Source: Eutrophocola sp965662685
GTDB lineage: Bacteria; Pseudomonadota; Gammaproteobacteria; Pseudomonadales; Pseudohongiellaceae
Assembly (NCBI GenBank): GCA_965662685.1
Contig: CBFIIQ010000004.1
Location: forward strand, 1 to 64,000
Length of the DNA: 64,000 nt
Reading direction: 5' to 3'
Below are positions 1 to 9,605 of this stretch, piece after piece (position 1 is the first letter of the stretch; every line of letters begins with the position of its first letter). The position numbers and the translations under genes were made by a program. The notes under the pieces are model-generated. The model made no database searches and was not told the DNA's origin. It saw only the letters and a program-made list of their open reading frames with translations.

Positions 1-558
1 GGTCGTAATATATTTGTTTACACGGGTAATATTGGCATCGCTCAGGGCATGGATATCCTAATCGATTTGGCAAGTGAGTTGAAAGATAATGAGTCCGTAG
101 GGTTTATATTTGTGGGCAGAGGCAGTGCAGTAGAGCATGTTAAACACCGTGCAATGTCTTTAGAGCTTTCCAATGTCCTGTTTTTCGATGAAATCAATCC
201 TGTTGAGATCCCAGGCTTGTTAGCCCAATGCCACATAGGGCTGATTGCCCTTGATCCAAGGCATAAGAATGACAATATTCCTGGTAAGTTTCTTGCTTAC
301 ATGCAGGCTGGTTTACCGGTATTGGCCGCAATAAATCCGGATAATGATCTGGAAAAACTCATAGACGAGCATAAGGTTGGAGAGGTAGTAACAGACAATT
401 CGGTTATTTCTTTGGCCCAAAAGGCACGTGGAATGTTAAAAGAATTAGCCGTGAAAAGTAGACCAGATAAGCTTTGTCAGGAATTAGCCGTTTCACAGTT
501 TTCATCTTCCTCGGCTGTTAAGCAAATCGTAGATTCCTTACAATACCGTGATATTTAA
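1..558 (+). CDS. Glycosyltransferase family 4, C-terminal part (5' end outside window)
   Basis: The reading frame is open from base 1, so the gene begins upstream and about 186 residues are visible. The segment YTGNIGIAQGMD near the window start is the typical opening of the second Rossmann (GT-B) domain of WbuB-like glycosyltransferases. These add a sugar from a nucleotide-sugar donor to a lipid-linked O-antigen or capsule intermediate at the inner membrane. The later stretch with E-x7-GL (near the IPGKFLAYMQAGLPVLA segment) fits the donor-binding site of the GT-B fold. The stop overlaps the convergent wecA-like gene by 4 bp. That neighbour supports an envelope polysaccharide role. The exact sugar and linkage cannot be told. 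Confidence 0.85.
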   Translation, partial: GRNIFVYTGNIGIAQGMDILIDLASELKDNESVGFIFVGRGSAVEHVKHRAMSLELSNVLFFDEINPVEIPGLLAQCHIGLIALDPRHKNDNIPGKFLAYMQAGLPVLAAINPDNDLEKLIDEHKVGEVVTDNSVISLAQKARGMLKELAVKSRPDKLCQELAVSQFSSSSAVKQIVDSLQYRDI

Positions 559-1592
559 AATTCAGCTTTCTTTTTCTCTGATCGCATCACCACCGCATAT
601 ATTGCGAAAAAGGCAAGAAAAATATACAGCGAAAACATTTCCATAGTCGGAAAGGCCAGCAAGAGCATACCGATTCCTCCCAGTAGCAGCCCACCTCCAT
701 AAAGCAGTAAAACCACTTTTCCTTTTCCCACCCCATGCCTGGCCAACCAGTGATGCAGATGATCCGTGCCTGGCTCAAAAGGGGACTTGCCACTTAATGG
801 TCTCGCAATAAACAAATAGACCGTGTCCATTAAAGGAATAGCCAGAAACCAAAGCGCCACGGTTGCTGGAATCACTCGTTCATTTCCCCCTTGCGATCCT
901 TCAATCAGTATCCATGCCAGGATAAAACCCAATAAAGTGCTTCCAGAGTCACCCAGATAGATCAGTGCGGACTTCTTGAGTGGCGCGCGATAATTCAGCA
1001 TCAGGAAGCCGATCAGGCAGGCAATAACAAGCATTGAGAAATTGAGAAGAGCAGGGTTGTTACCACTTAATCCAGCAGCAATACTCATGAAAAGCAGGCA
1101 TATCGTCACCATTCCTCCCGATAACCCATCCATACCATCTATCATGTTAATGGCGTTGATAACGCCCACGGTGGCAAATATGGTCATCAGAATACTGAAG
1201 CGTCCAAGCAATAACTCTGACCCGGTGAACAGTTTGCCCAGATAGATAAGCTGATTATCGCCCATTGTGCACATTAGCCATGCGGCTATCACCTGAATCC
1301 CCATTCTTAACAAGGCGGGAAGCGGGTAGAAATCATCAATCAGTCCTATCAGTAACAGCAGAGATGAAATCAGCAGGAGGGATTGATAGTGCGTCATAGT
1401 GTCGGGACTTAGCAGGCATCCGATCAGTAAGCCCAAATAGATGCCCAGCCCGCCAATCAGAGGCGTGTCCCTGCTGTGTGTTTTACGCCCGCCGGGTTTA
1501 TCTACCAGGCCGATCTTTCTTGCCACAGGGCGCAAGGCCAAAATAGCAATCAGTGTGGTTAAAAAAGCAGCTATAAGCGTAAAGTAGATCAT
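555..1592 (-). CDS. WecA/MraY-family undecaprenyl-phosphate sugar-1-phosphate transferase
   Basis: This 345-residue polytopic membrane protein has about ten hydrophobic segments. It should transfer a sugar-1-phosphate (usually GlcNAc-1-P) from a UDP-sugar to undecaprenyl phosphate, the first step of O-antigen or enterobacterial-type polysaccharide assembly. Family motifs are all present: the DD pair at D86-D87 (DDFYPLP), NAINMIDGMDGLSGG at 146-160, GDSGS at 214-218 and the HLHH box at 278-281. The length fits WecA (about 340-370) and the HLHH box separates it from MraY. It is convergent with the glycosyltransferase, overlapping it by 4 bp. Whether the substrate is GlcNAc or another N-acetyl sugar is not decided by the sequence. 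Confidence 0.9.
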   Translation of the reverse strand: MIYFTLIAAFLTTLIAILALRPVARKIGLVDKPGGRKTHSRDTPLIGGLGIYLGLLIGCLLSPDTMTHYQSLLLISSLLLLIGLIDDFYPLPALLRMGIQVIAAWLMCTMGDNQLIYLGKLFTGSELLLGRFSILMTIFATVGVINAINMIDGMDGLSGGMVTICLLFMSIAAGLSGNNPALLNFSMLVIACLIGFLMLNYRAPLKKSALIYLGDSGSTLLGFILAWILIEGSQGGNERVIPATVALWFLAIPLMDTVYLFIARPLSGKSPFEPGTDHLHHWLARHGVGKGKVVLLLYGGGLLLGGIGMLLLAFPTMEMFSLYIFLAFFAIYAVVMRSEKKKAEF

Positions 1593-1912
1593 TTAAATTA
1601 TTTGACCCTTATTCCCCGGGTGATTGACGGAATGGCTTGGCTCCCTGCGAGTTGAGAAGAAAATACCCTTGAATTTCAATTTGTTATGTATTTCATTCGA
1701 AAACGGCGCGAATTCTATCACTGAACCAGACCCGCGCCTATGGCAATAGATTAAATCAAAAAAGGTTTTAGGTTTCCTGATTTAAACTAACATAATAAAA
1801 TAACCAAAAGTTCTGGCCTGTGGGTAAATTCTTAATGAGTTTAGCGCTCAGATCAGATAAACTTTAGCGCTTAAATTAACACTCCATTTGACTGTCAGGG
1901 TATTCGCAATCC
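1593..1912. other. Divergent intergenic region (wecA-like / smc)
   Basis: About 320 bp without a credible gene. It must hold the promoters of the two divergent genes. It is AT-rich from about 1680 to 1830. The only distinct pattern is a pair of TTTAGCGCT copies listed separately. No tRNA or strong hairpin was seen. Confidence 0.7.
1840..1871. repeat. Two direct copies of TTTAGCGCT upstream of smc
   Basis: TTTAGCGCT occurs at 1840-1848 and 1863-1871, about 23 bp apart start to start (roughly two helical turns) and 42-73 bp before the smc start. Each copy contains the palindrome AGCGCT. The spacing is compatible with a regulator binding on one DNA face, but no known consensus was recognised. 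Confidence 0.4.
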
Positions 1913-4900
1913 ATGCGACTTAAAAGTATTAAACTTGCAGGATTCAAGTCGTTCGTAGACCCGACAACCGTCAACCTCCCCAGTAATCTTTGTGCTGTCG
2001 TTGGCCCTAACGGTTGTGGCAAATCCAATATTATTGATGCCGTGCGCTGGGTTATGGGCGAAAGCTCAGCCAGTAAGTTACGTGGCGAAAATCTCACTGA
2101 TGTAATTTTCAATGGCTCCAGTAATCGCAAGCCGGTAGGGCAGGCATCGGTAGAGCTGATTTTTGATAATTCAGATCATACGATCAAGGGTGAGTATGCT
2201 GCCTTTAACGAAATATCTATAAGACGCGTTGTTAACAGCGAATCCCAGTCTACCTATATGCTTAACGGCACCAAATGTCGGCGCCGCGATATCCAGGATA
2301 TTTTTCTCGGCACAGGGCTTGGCCCTCGAAGTTATTCCATCATCGAGCAGGGCATGGTGTCGAATCTTATTGAATCGAAACCTGAAGAACTGCGTGTGTT
2401 TATCGAGGAAGCTGCCGGCATATCCAAGTACAAGGAAAGGCGCCGTGAAACAGAAAACCGCATAAAACGTACCAGAGAAAATCTGGAGCGTTTGACGGAT
2501 ATCCGCGAGGAGCTTGAGCGTCAATTGCAGCATCTGCAACGGCAAGCCAAGGCCGCGGAAAAATATAAGGAATTCAAACAGCAGGAAAGAGATACCACCG
2601 CAAACCTGCAGGCTTTGCGCTGGCAGCGGTTGAATAGCACGGTAAGTACGGCTCAGGAACAGATCAGCGAGCTGGAAATCAGGCTTGAGGCGAATGTGGC
2701 CAAAACCCGTTCACTGGAAGCCGATATTGAGAAAATGCGCGAAGAGAGTACTGAATCCAATGATGCCTACCAGGAGATTCAAAGTACTTTTTACTCTCTA
2801 GGCAGTGATATCTCCAGACTCGAGCAAAACATCGAATATCAGGGGCAGCGCAAGCAGCAGCTTGAACTGGATCTGGGCGAAATAAAACAATCCCTTGTGC
2901 ATTTTGAAAATGAGTTGGGACAGGATGTCAGCAAAATCGCAGAACTGGAAGCGGCGTTAGCTGAACTGACGCCTCAGCTGGAGAGTGTGCGTAGCAGCGA
3001 GCAGGAATCAGCCAACATTCTTTCCGAATACGAAGCCAAAATGATTCAGTGGCAGCAGGAATGGGAAGACTTTAACGAGGAGTCTGCGGAAACTGCACAG
3101 AAAGCTGAAGTAGAGCAGGAGCGTATCAACCATCTGGAAAATATAGTTGAGCGTGGCAAACAGCGTAAATCTTCTCTCAAGCATGAACTGGAGAACCTGC
3201 AAACTCCAGACTCTTCTGATTTGGAAAGTCTTGATAGCAATCTGCGTTTGTTGATGGAGAAACAGACTGCACATGAAACAAATCAACAGAGCCTGAAAGA
3301 GAAGATTGAGAAAAGTCGGGAATCAATCAAGGCCAGCAGCAACGAATTGAATGAGCGCCGCAGTAAATTACAAACCATGCTTGGTCAAAAGGCATCTCTG
3401 GATGCCCTGCAAAAGGCGGCTCTGGGTAAAAATGACCAGGGTACGATAAGTTGGCTGGAACGTAATAATATGGTCGCCAATCCCCGCCTTGGCGATAATT
3501 TGCAGGTAGATGAACAGTGGCAAGGCGCCATGGAAATGGTACTGGGTGAAAGTCTGCAGGCCGTGTGTGTCAGTAATCTGGACAGCGTCAGTGAGGTGCT
3601 GGGTGATTTTACTGAAGGAAATCTGCAAATTATTGATACCGCTTATCAGAACAGCGACATCACTGGAAACGCCGCTCTCCAGGCGAGACCATTGGCTGAA
3701 AAAGTCCGCTCCTCGCAAAATATTGCGGGCTTGCTGGTTGGCATCTATTGCGTGGACACTCTGCAGCAGGCCCTGTCCTTGAGACAGCAATTAAAGCCCG
3801 GAGAGTCCCTGATTACTCGCGAAGGTATCTGGCTGGGACCTTCATGGCTCCGACTGGCCAAGGACTTTGATGAAAAGGCCGGTGTGATTCAGCGTCAACA
3901 TGAACTTGAAGATCTTGAGAGCAGAATATCCGCTACTGAAAAACAGATTCAGCAGGCCATGGAAAACCTGAGTAGCGAAGAGTCCCTGCTGGAGACACTG
4001 GAGCAGGATCGTGATGGTCTGCTGAAGGAATTATCGGAAGTTAATCGTCAGCTGTCAGAAACCAGTTCAGATAAATCGGCACAGTTGACCAGAATAGAAC
4101 AGGCAGAGGAACGTCGTGAACGTTTGACGGCAGAAATTGCCGATCTTGAAAAACAACAGGATGTGGAAAAAGCCAATATTCGGCAGTCCAGAGAAAATCT
4201 GGAACAAATCCTTGATCGCATGGAGCAGCATACCGTCCGGCGAGAAGTGCTTACAGAAGCAAGAGATGAACGCAGAAATACACTTGACGAATCTCGCGAA
4301 CAAGCGGCCAAAGACAAGGATCAATCTCACCAGCTTGCCCTGCAACATCAGACCGTATCGGCCCAGCTGGAATCACTGAAGCATAATATGGCACGGCTCT
4401 CCAGTCAGGTTGAATCCTATCAAGGCCGGGAAAAACAACTGGAAGAGTATCTGCAACAGGCCGATGTTCCGATACCGGCACTGAAAGAAGAACTGGAGCA
4501 GAAACTCGCTTCCCGTGTCTCCATTGAGGCTGATTTATCCAAAGCTAAAGCCCGGGTAGATGAGATCGATCATCAGCAGCGAGAAATGGACAGTGCAAGA
4601 AACCAGTCTCAGGAAGAATCACAACGTATACGCGATGAGCTGGTCAGTAAACGACTTGGTATAGAAGGTGACAGCGTCAAGAGAGCTGCGCTTGAACAGC
4701 AAATGACTGAAAACGGTTATGACAAGGAAAAAGTCCTTAAAGATATGCCGGAAGAAACCACAGAGTCTGGCTGTGAAGAAGAGCTTGAAAAGTTGGGTAA
4801 CAGAATAAATCGTCTTGGTCCGATAAATCTCGCTGCCATTGATGAATACGACACCCAGTCTGAGCGCAAGGTATATCTGGATGAGCAGAATGATGACCTG

Positions 4901-5428
4901 GAACGGGCACTGTCAACTCTGCAAAATGCGATTCGAAAAATTGACAAGGAAACCCGAACCCGTTTCAAGGAAACCTTTGACAAGATTAATAACGGCTTAC
5001 AGGAATTATTTCCCAAGGTATTTGGTGGTGGGCATGCTTACCTGAATATGGTCGGTGAAGATTTACTGGATACTGGTGTGGAAATCATGGCCAGACCTCC
5101 TGGTAAAAAGAACAGTACCATCCATCTCTTATCAGGTGGGGAAAAAGCGATGACTGCGATTGCGCTGGTGTTTTCAATTTTCCGTCTTAATCCATCACCA
5201 TTCTGTATGCTTGACGAGGTTGACGCGCCTCTGGATGACGCCAATGTGGGGCGTTATATTGATATGGTGAAGGAAATGTCATCAATCGTTCAGTTTATTT
5301 TTATCACCCATAATCGAATCACCATGGAACAGGCCAGTCAATTAATGGGAGTCACCATGCATGAGCCGGGTGTTTCAAGGCTGGTTGCTGTTGATGTTGA
5401 TGAAGCGGTTGAAATGGTAGCCGTCTAG
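1913..5428 (+). CDS. smc: Chromosome segregation protein SMC
   Basis: This 1171-residue SMC ATPase compacts and segregates the chromosome as the core of a condensin-type complex. The N-terminal ATPase half carries Walker A GPNGCGKS at 31-38. A long coiled coil rich in E, Q, K and L follows. The hinge is near residues 510-680, and a second coiled coil precedes the C-terminal half, which has the signature LSGGEKAMTAIA near 1073 and Walker B with FCMLDEVDAPLDD near 1100. Length matches bacterial SMC (about 1170). The downstream order zipA-ligA is conserved in pseudomonad-like gammaproteobacteria, which use SMC-ScpAB and often lack MukB. No scpA or scpB is in the window. No strong Shine-Dalgarno precedes the ATG. 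Confidence 0.97.
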   Translation: MRLKSIKLAGFKSFVDPTTVNLPSNLCAVVGPNGCGKSNIIDAVRWVMGESSASKLRGENLTDVIFNGSSNRKPVGQASVELIFDNSDHTIKGEYAAFNEISIRRVVNSESQSTYMLNGTKCRRRDIQDIFLGTGLGPRSYSIIEQGMVSNLIESKPEELRVFIEEAAGISKYKERRRETENRIKRTRENLERLTDIREELERQLQHLQRQAKAAEKYKEFKQQERDTTANLQALRWQRLNSTVSTAQEQISELEIRLEANVAKTRSLEADIEKMREESTESNDAYQEIQSTFYSLGSDISRLEQNIEYQGQRKQQLELDLGEIKQSLVHFENELGQDVSKIAELEAALAELTPQLESVRSSEQESANILSEYEAKMIQWQQEWEDFNEESAETAQKAEVEQERINHLENIVERGKQRKSSLKHELENLQTPDSSDLESLDSNLRLLMEKQTAHETNQQSLKEKIEKSRESIKASSNELNERRSKLQTMLGQKASLDALQKAALGKNDQGTISWLERNNMVANPRLGDNLQVDEQWQGAMEMVLGESLQAVCVSNLDSVSEVLGDFTEGNLQIIDTAYQNSDITGNAALQARPLAEKVRSSQNIAGLLVGIYCVDTLQQALSLRQQLKPGESLITREGIWLGPSWLRLAKDFDEKAGVIQRQHELEDLESRISATEKQIQQAMENLSSEESLLETLEQDRDGLLKELSEVNRQLSETSSDKSAQLTRIEQAEERRERLTAEIADLEKQQDVEKANIRQSRENLEQILDRMEQHTVRREVLTEARDERRNTLDESREQAAKDKDQSHQLALQHQTVSAQLESLKHNMARLSSQVESYQGREKQLEEYLQQADVPIPALKEELEQKLASRVSIEADLSKAKARVDEIDHQQREMDSARNQSQEESQRIRDELVSKRLGIEGDSVKRAALEQQMTENGYDKEKVLKDMPEETTESGCEEELEKLGNRINRLGPINLAAIDEYDTQSERKVYLDEQNDDLERALSTLQNAIRKIDKETRTRFKETFDKINNGLQELFPKVFGGGHAYLNMVGEDLLDTGVEIMARPPGKKNSTIHLLSGGEKAMTAIALVFSIFRLNPSPFCMLDEVDAPLDDANVGRYIDMVKEMSSIVQFIFITHNRITMEQASQLMGVTMHEPGVSRLVAVDVDEAVEMVAV

Positions 5429-5592
5429 AACTTTGCGGTAAAATGTACCAAGTGATTAATCAGCTTTATTGTCAGGGTACGAAGCGAAAAAAACAAAACA
5501 TAACAATGCGGTTAAAATAATTATAACGGTCAGAAATTGTTAGTAGAATTACTGACATTCGAAATAACAGGGACAAAGACTAGAGCAGACTT

Positions 5593-6735
5593 ATGGGTAT
5601 CAGAGACTGGTTAGCCATTATAGTCATTATCTTTATCGTGCTGATTCTGCTTGATGGATTCAGACGCAAATGGCTCGAGCGCAAAAATCGTCTTGTCGTC
5701 AAAATTGATAAAAAAAATATCCCGCCCGCTGATGACTACGAAGATGATACTGCTGACCCTCTGATTAGCTCTGAACTCCCCAATGGTGGCGCGCGGACTA
5801 TCCGAAGAGCCGATGGCAGTTTCTATGAAGAACAAGACAACGAAGACGTACCGGTGTTAATGGAATCCGTTGATCTTGACGATGATGACTTTGAAGAATA
5901 CTCAATCGAAGATTTAGAGTCAGACGACACTGAGTCCGAAGATGGGCAAGAGAGCGATGAAGAGGATTGGGAAGATGACATTCCTGAAGACTCTGAAGAT
6001 ATTGATGCTACTGATGACAGCAAAGCAGAGCAGGAAGATGACGGCTGGACTGCTGATGATAATTTCGAAGATCAAGCAGATCTGGAGCAGGAGCCGGCTT
6101 TATATGCGGATGATGATGAGCCAGACGTCATGCCAACAAAAAATGGCATGTTGGGCAGTCGTCCACAAAGTGAAGAAAGAATTGAACCTACCTTTGGTGA
6201 CCAGGAACTGACCTTTAGTCGGGATGACCAGGGTGAGCTGGATCTGGAGCATAATGATTTAATCGATTCTGATACTGAGCATGATGACGATGATGATGTG
6301 GAACAGGCCGAAGAGGTCATTATCATTAACGTTATGGCAAATCCGGGGACTACGATAGAAGGCAAAAAGTTGCTGTCGGTACTGCTAAAAAACGGCATGC
6401 GCCTTGGCGAGATGAGTATCTTCCATCGACATGCAGATAGCAGTGGCAAAGGGCCAGTCATGTTCAGCATGGCAAATATGTTGAAACCGGGAACCTTCTC
6501 CATGAGCGAGATGGACGAATTTGAAACACTTGGCGTCAGCTTCTTCATGCAGCTGCCAAACAAGCTTGGCAATATGACGTGTTTTGAGCAGATGCTGAAA
6601 ACAGCAGAGGCGCTGAAAAATGAAATGGATGTCATGTTAAAAGATGAAAACCGCAGTGTCTTCACCAGGCAAACCATTGAGCATAGTCGGCAGCGCATTC
6701 GGGATTTTGAACTCGAGATGCTGGCTAGAAAATAG
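5593..6735 (+). CDS. zipA: Cell division protein ZipA
   Basis: This 380-residue inner-membrane protein tethers FtsZ to the membrane during Z-ring assembly. The N-terminus is short and followed directly by a transmembrane helix (residues about 7-21) and a basic stretch, as in ZipA. Residues about 45-240 form a linker dominated by Asp and Glu, with few Pro or Gln, which differs from the P/Q-rich linker of the E. coli protein. The C-terminal 130-140 residues (from about VIIINVMANPG) match the FtsZ-binding domain, including FMQLPNKLGNM. It sits between smc and ligA, the usual order. The 164 bp before it contains a GTCAG...CTGAC dyad (5529-5556) of unknown meaning. Confidence 0.93.
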   Translation: MGIRDWLAIIVIIFIVLILLDGFRRKWLERKNRLVVKIDKKNIPPADDYEDDTADPLISSELPNGGARTIRRADGSFYEEQDNEDVPVLMESVDLDDDDFEEYSIEDLESDDTESEDGQESDEEDWEDDIPEDSEDIDATDDSKAEQEDDGWTADDNFEDQADLEQEPALYADDDEPDVMPTKNGMLGSRPQSEERIEPTFGDQELTFSRDDQGELDLEHNDLIDSDTEHDDDDDVEQAEEVIIINVMANPGTTIEGKKLLSVLLKNGMRLGEMSIFHRHADSSGKGPVMFSMANMLKPGTFSMSEMDEFETLGVSFFMQLPNKLGNMTCFEQMLKTAEALKNEMDVMLKDENRSVFTRQTIEHSRQRIRDFELEMLARK

Positions 6736-6826
6736 CTGTATCGCTTAATAATAGTGGACCATTTCAGCGTAAATTCCGTATTTTTTCACAATCAATACAT
6801 GAAAATTTTTCTCAGGTGATGCAATT

Positions 6827-8857
6827 ATGGCAGCACCCCCCGAAGATCTGAAAGCAGAGCTCATAGAGCTGCGTCATAAAATCGAACATCACAGCACGCT
6901 GTATTATCGTCATGATGCGCCAGAAATACCTGATCAGGAATATGATCAGCTATTTGATCGTTTGCTTGAGATTGAAAAGGCCTGGCCGGAACTAATAACG
7001 CCGGACTCCCCAAGTCAGCGCATCGGTAGTGAGCCGCTACCTGGCTTCACCCAGATTACCCACGAAATCCCCATGCTTTCCCTGGACAAGGTGACTGATG
7101 CCGAAGCCTTGCAGAAATTCGAAAACAGAATTCACAAACGCTTCGACAGTGACAAGGCCATTGAATACAGCTGTGAGCCAAAGATTGATGGTGTTGCTGT
7201 GAGCCTGCTTTATCAGAATGGTGTGCTGACACGGGCGGCTACTCGCGGTGACGGTACCACGGGAGAAGATATTACTCACAATGTCAGAACTATCGCTGAC
7301 ATCCCGTTAAGACTCAGTGGCAAGCAAATCCCGGACACTCTTGAGGTCCGGGGTGAGATCTATATGACTAAATCCGGGTTTGCCCGAATGAATGCCAAGG
7401 CAGAAAAAAAGGGCGAAAAAGTATTCGTAAATCCGCGTAATGCAGCTGCCGGAACGATCAGACAACTTGATTCCAGGATTACCGCCAAACGCCCGTTAAC
7501 AATGTTCTGCTATAGCTATGGTCTGGTGGCCGGTGGTGATTTACCGAATACACTGAGTGCCGTTTTCGAACGCTTTGATGATTGGGGCTTACCTGTGAAT
7601 CCGCAGCGCAAAACCTGTGTCGGGGTACAGTCCAGTTATGCCTATTGCCAGGATTTACTGGCCAGGCGTGATGCGCTTGATTATGAAATTGATGGTGTCG
7701 TGATCAAGGTTAATCATTTCGATCTTCAAGAACGCCTTGGCATGAATGCACGAACTCCGCGTTGGGCTATGGCCTACAAGTTTCCGGCTGAGGAAGTCTC
7801 AACTGTATTGAAAGAAGTAGAGTTTCAGGTAGGGCGTACGGGCGCAATAACTCCGGTAGCACGGCTGGAACCTGTTTTTGTTGGTGGCGTAACAGTGAGC
7901 AATGCAACGCTACATAACATGGATGAAATTCAACGTCTGGGCATTAAAGTAGGCGATACGGTAATACTCAGACGAGCAGGGGACGTCATTCCGAAGATTG
8001 TTTCCGTTATCGCAGACCGAAGGCCCAAGGACGCAAAATCTATCAAGCCTCCGACCACCTGTCCTGTTTGTGATTCCGAAATAGAGCACATCCAAGACGA
8101 AGTATTGATACGTTGTACTGGCGGTCTTTTTTGCAGCGCGCAACGCATTCAATCAATCATCCATTTTGCTTCAAGGGGCGCGATGGATATCGATGGCCTG
8201 GGCAGCAAATTAATTAAACAACTGGTGGAAAAAGAGATTCTGAATTCTGTTGCGGATATCTATTGTCTTCAGCGTGAGTCCCTGCTTACGCTCGAAAGAA
8301 TGGGGGAGAAATCTGTTGATAATCTGCTCGCTGCCATAGAAGAAAGTAAACAGATTAGCCTTCCCCGTTTTCTCTTTGCTCTGGGTATAAGGGAAGTAGG
8401 AGAGGCCACAGCACAGTCTCTGGCCAACCATTTTGGCAGTATAAAGGCTATTATTGGTTCCAGTGAGGAAGAACTGGTCGGCATTCCAGACATAGGGAGT
8501 ATTGTGGCTCACCATATTCGTGCTTTTTTTGATGAAAAACACAATCTTGATGTTATTGCGGCGCTACTCAAGGCAGGTGTTTGTCCTGAGGAATCCAAAC
8601 CTGTAAACACAGATGAACTACCATTTTCAGGCCAGATATTCGTTGTCACCGGGACGCTGGAATCCATGGGGCGTAGTGAAGCAAAGGAAAAGCTGCAGGC
8701 ACTTGGTGCAAAAGTCGCAGGGAGTGTTTCCGCCAGAACCAGCTGCGTGGTAGCCGGTCCCGGGGCCGGATCAAAATTGACCAAAGCCGAGTCCTTAGGG
8801 GTCAAGGTGATTGATGAAAGCGAGTTTTTGTCACTGCTTGAGCAGCATGACAAGTAG
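6827..8857 (+). CDS. ligA: NAD-dependent DNA ligase LigA
   Basis: This 676-residue ligase seals nicks during replication and repair, using NAD+ to adenylate its active-site lysine. Domains in order: Ia NAD-binding region with YxxxD-type motifs (YYRHDAPEIPDQEYD), adenylation domain with KIDG (Lys119), OB fold, a four-cysteine zinc finger (CPVC ... CTGGLFC), helix-hairpin-helix repeats (for example LGIREVGEATAQ), and a C-terminal BRCT domain from about residue 597. Length equals the E. coli enzyme to within a few residues. An AGGTGA sequence about ten bases before the ATG is a plausible ribosome-binding site. The gene is 91 bp downstream of zipA and is probably in the same conserved locus. Confidence 0.98.
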   Translation: MAAPPEDLKAELIELRHKIEHHSTLYYRHDAPEIPDQEYDQLFDRLLEIEKAWPELITPDSPSQRIGSEPLPGFTQITHEIPMLSLDKVTDAEALQKFENRIHKRFDSDKAIEYSCEPKIDGVAVSLLYQNGVLTRAATRGDGTTGEDITHNVRTIADIPLRLSGKQIPDTLEVRGEIYMTKSGFARMNAKAEKKGEKVFVNPRNAAAGTIRQLDSRITAKRPLTMFCYSYGLVAGGDLPNTLSAVFERFDDWGLPVNPQRKTCVGVQSSYAYCQDLLARRDALDYEIDGVVIKVNHFDLQERLGMNARTPRWAMAYKFPAEEVSTVLKEVEFQVGRTGAITPVARLEPVFVGGVTVSNATLHNMDEIQRLGIKVGDTVILRRAGDVIPKIVSVIADRRPKDAKSIKPPTTCPVCDSEIEHIQDEVLIRCTGGLFCSAQRIQSIIHFASRGAMDIDGLGSKLIKQLVEKEILNSVADIYCLQRESLLTLERMGEKSVDNLLAAIEESKQISLPRFLFALGIREVGEATAQSLANHFGSIKAIIGSSEEELVGIPDIGSIVAHHIRAFFDEKHNLDVIAALLKAGVCPEESKPVNTDELPFSGQIFVVTGTLESMGRSEAKEKLQALGAKVAGSVSARTSCVVAGPGAGSKLTKAESLGVKVIDESEFLSLLEQHDK

Positions 8858-8990
8858 TGGCTAAAAAAGGTAAAGTAGTCTTATCCATGCATGGAAAGGC
8901 AAAAACCCTTGTTTGCGCAGATTATGGTCTCAGAAATGTCAGAATTGTCTGTCACAGTGCCCTTTTTGAGGGGTGGATAAAAGATATTAA

Positions 8991-9605
8991 ATGAAACGAA
9001 TAAAAGGCATTCTGGCCAGTATGCTGTTATTACTTCTGGTCTCCTGCGCGTCATCGCCGCCTCAAAATACTACGAATATCTGCAGTATGTTCGAGGAGAG
9101 GCGGAGCTGGTACAAGGCTGCAGTCAAATCCGAACGTCGCTGGAATACCCCGGTCCATGTCTCCATGGCCATTATTCAGCAGGAATCTTCCTTCGATGCC
9201 AAGGCAAAACCGGAACGCATGAAATTACTGGGCTTTATTCCCTGGCGACGCCCTTCCTCAGCCTTCGGTTATGCCCAGGTACTTGATGACACCTGGATCC
9301 AATACAAGGAAGAGGCTGGAAACTGGGGAGCAAGGCGTTCAAACTTCTCCGATGCTGTTGATTTTGTTGGCTGGTATACCAGTAATTCAAGGCGTATTAA
9401 CGGCATAGGCCAGGAGGACGCCTACAACCATTATCTGGCTTATCACGAAGGTAATGGCGGCTTTGCCAGACGTACCTATAACAGCAAGAGCTGGTTGATT
9501 GATGTTAGCCGCAAGGTTCAGGCTAATGCCAACCTCTATCAGCGTCAATATTCTCAATGTGAAAAGGAACTGGGTCGTAACTGGTTCATGAGGTTACTCT
9601 TCTGA
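8991..9605 (+). CDS. Lytic transglycosylase-like (SLT domain) lipoprotein
   Basis: This 204-residue protein begins with a lipoprotein signal (hydrophobic run ending LVSC, acylated Cys19), so it should be membrane-anchored in the periplasm. From about residue 45 it resembles the SLT goose-lysozyme-like fold: IIQQESSFDAKA gives the catalytic Glu at position 65, followed by AFGYAQVLDDTW and a YHEGNGGF segment. It would cleave the MurNAc-GlcNAc bond of peptidoglycan. A 12-bp perfect palindrome TCCATGCATGGA lies at 8884-8895 between ligA and this gene. Its stop overlaps the CTG that seems to start the next gene, suggesting translational coupling. The substrate and cellular role of this small family are not established. 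Confidence 0.85.
   Translation: MKRIKGILASMLLLLLVSCASSPPQNTTNICSMFEERRSWYKAAVKSERRWNTPVHVSMAIIQQESSFDAKAKPERMKLLGFIPWRRPSSAFGYAQVLDDTWIQYKEEAGNWGARRSNFSDAVDFVGWYTSNSRRINGIGQEDAYNHYLAYHEGNGGFARRTYNSKSWLIDVSRKVQANANLYQRQYSQCEKELGRNWFMRLLF

Noticed and set aside
6072..6698. Long antisense frame (208 residues) across zipA
   Set aside because: It is serine-rich because it mirrors the acidic Asp/Glu codons of zipA, and it has no family features or ribosome-binding site.
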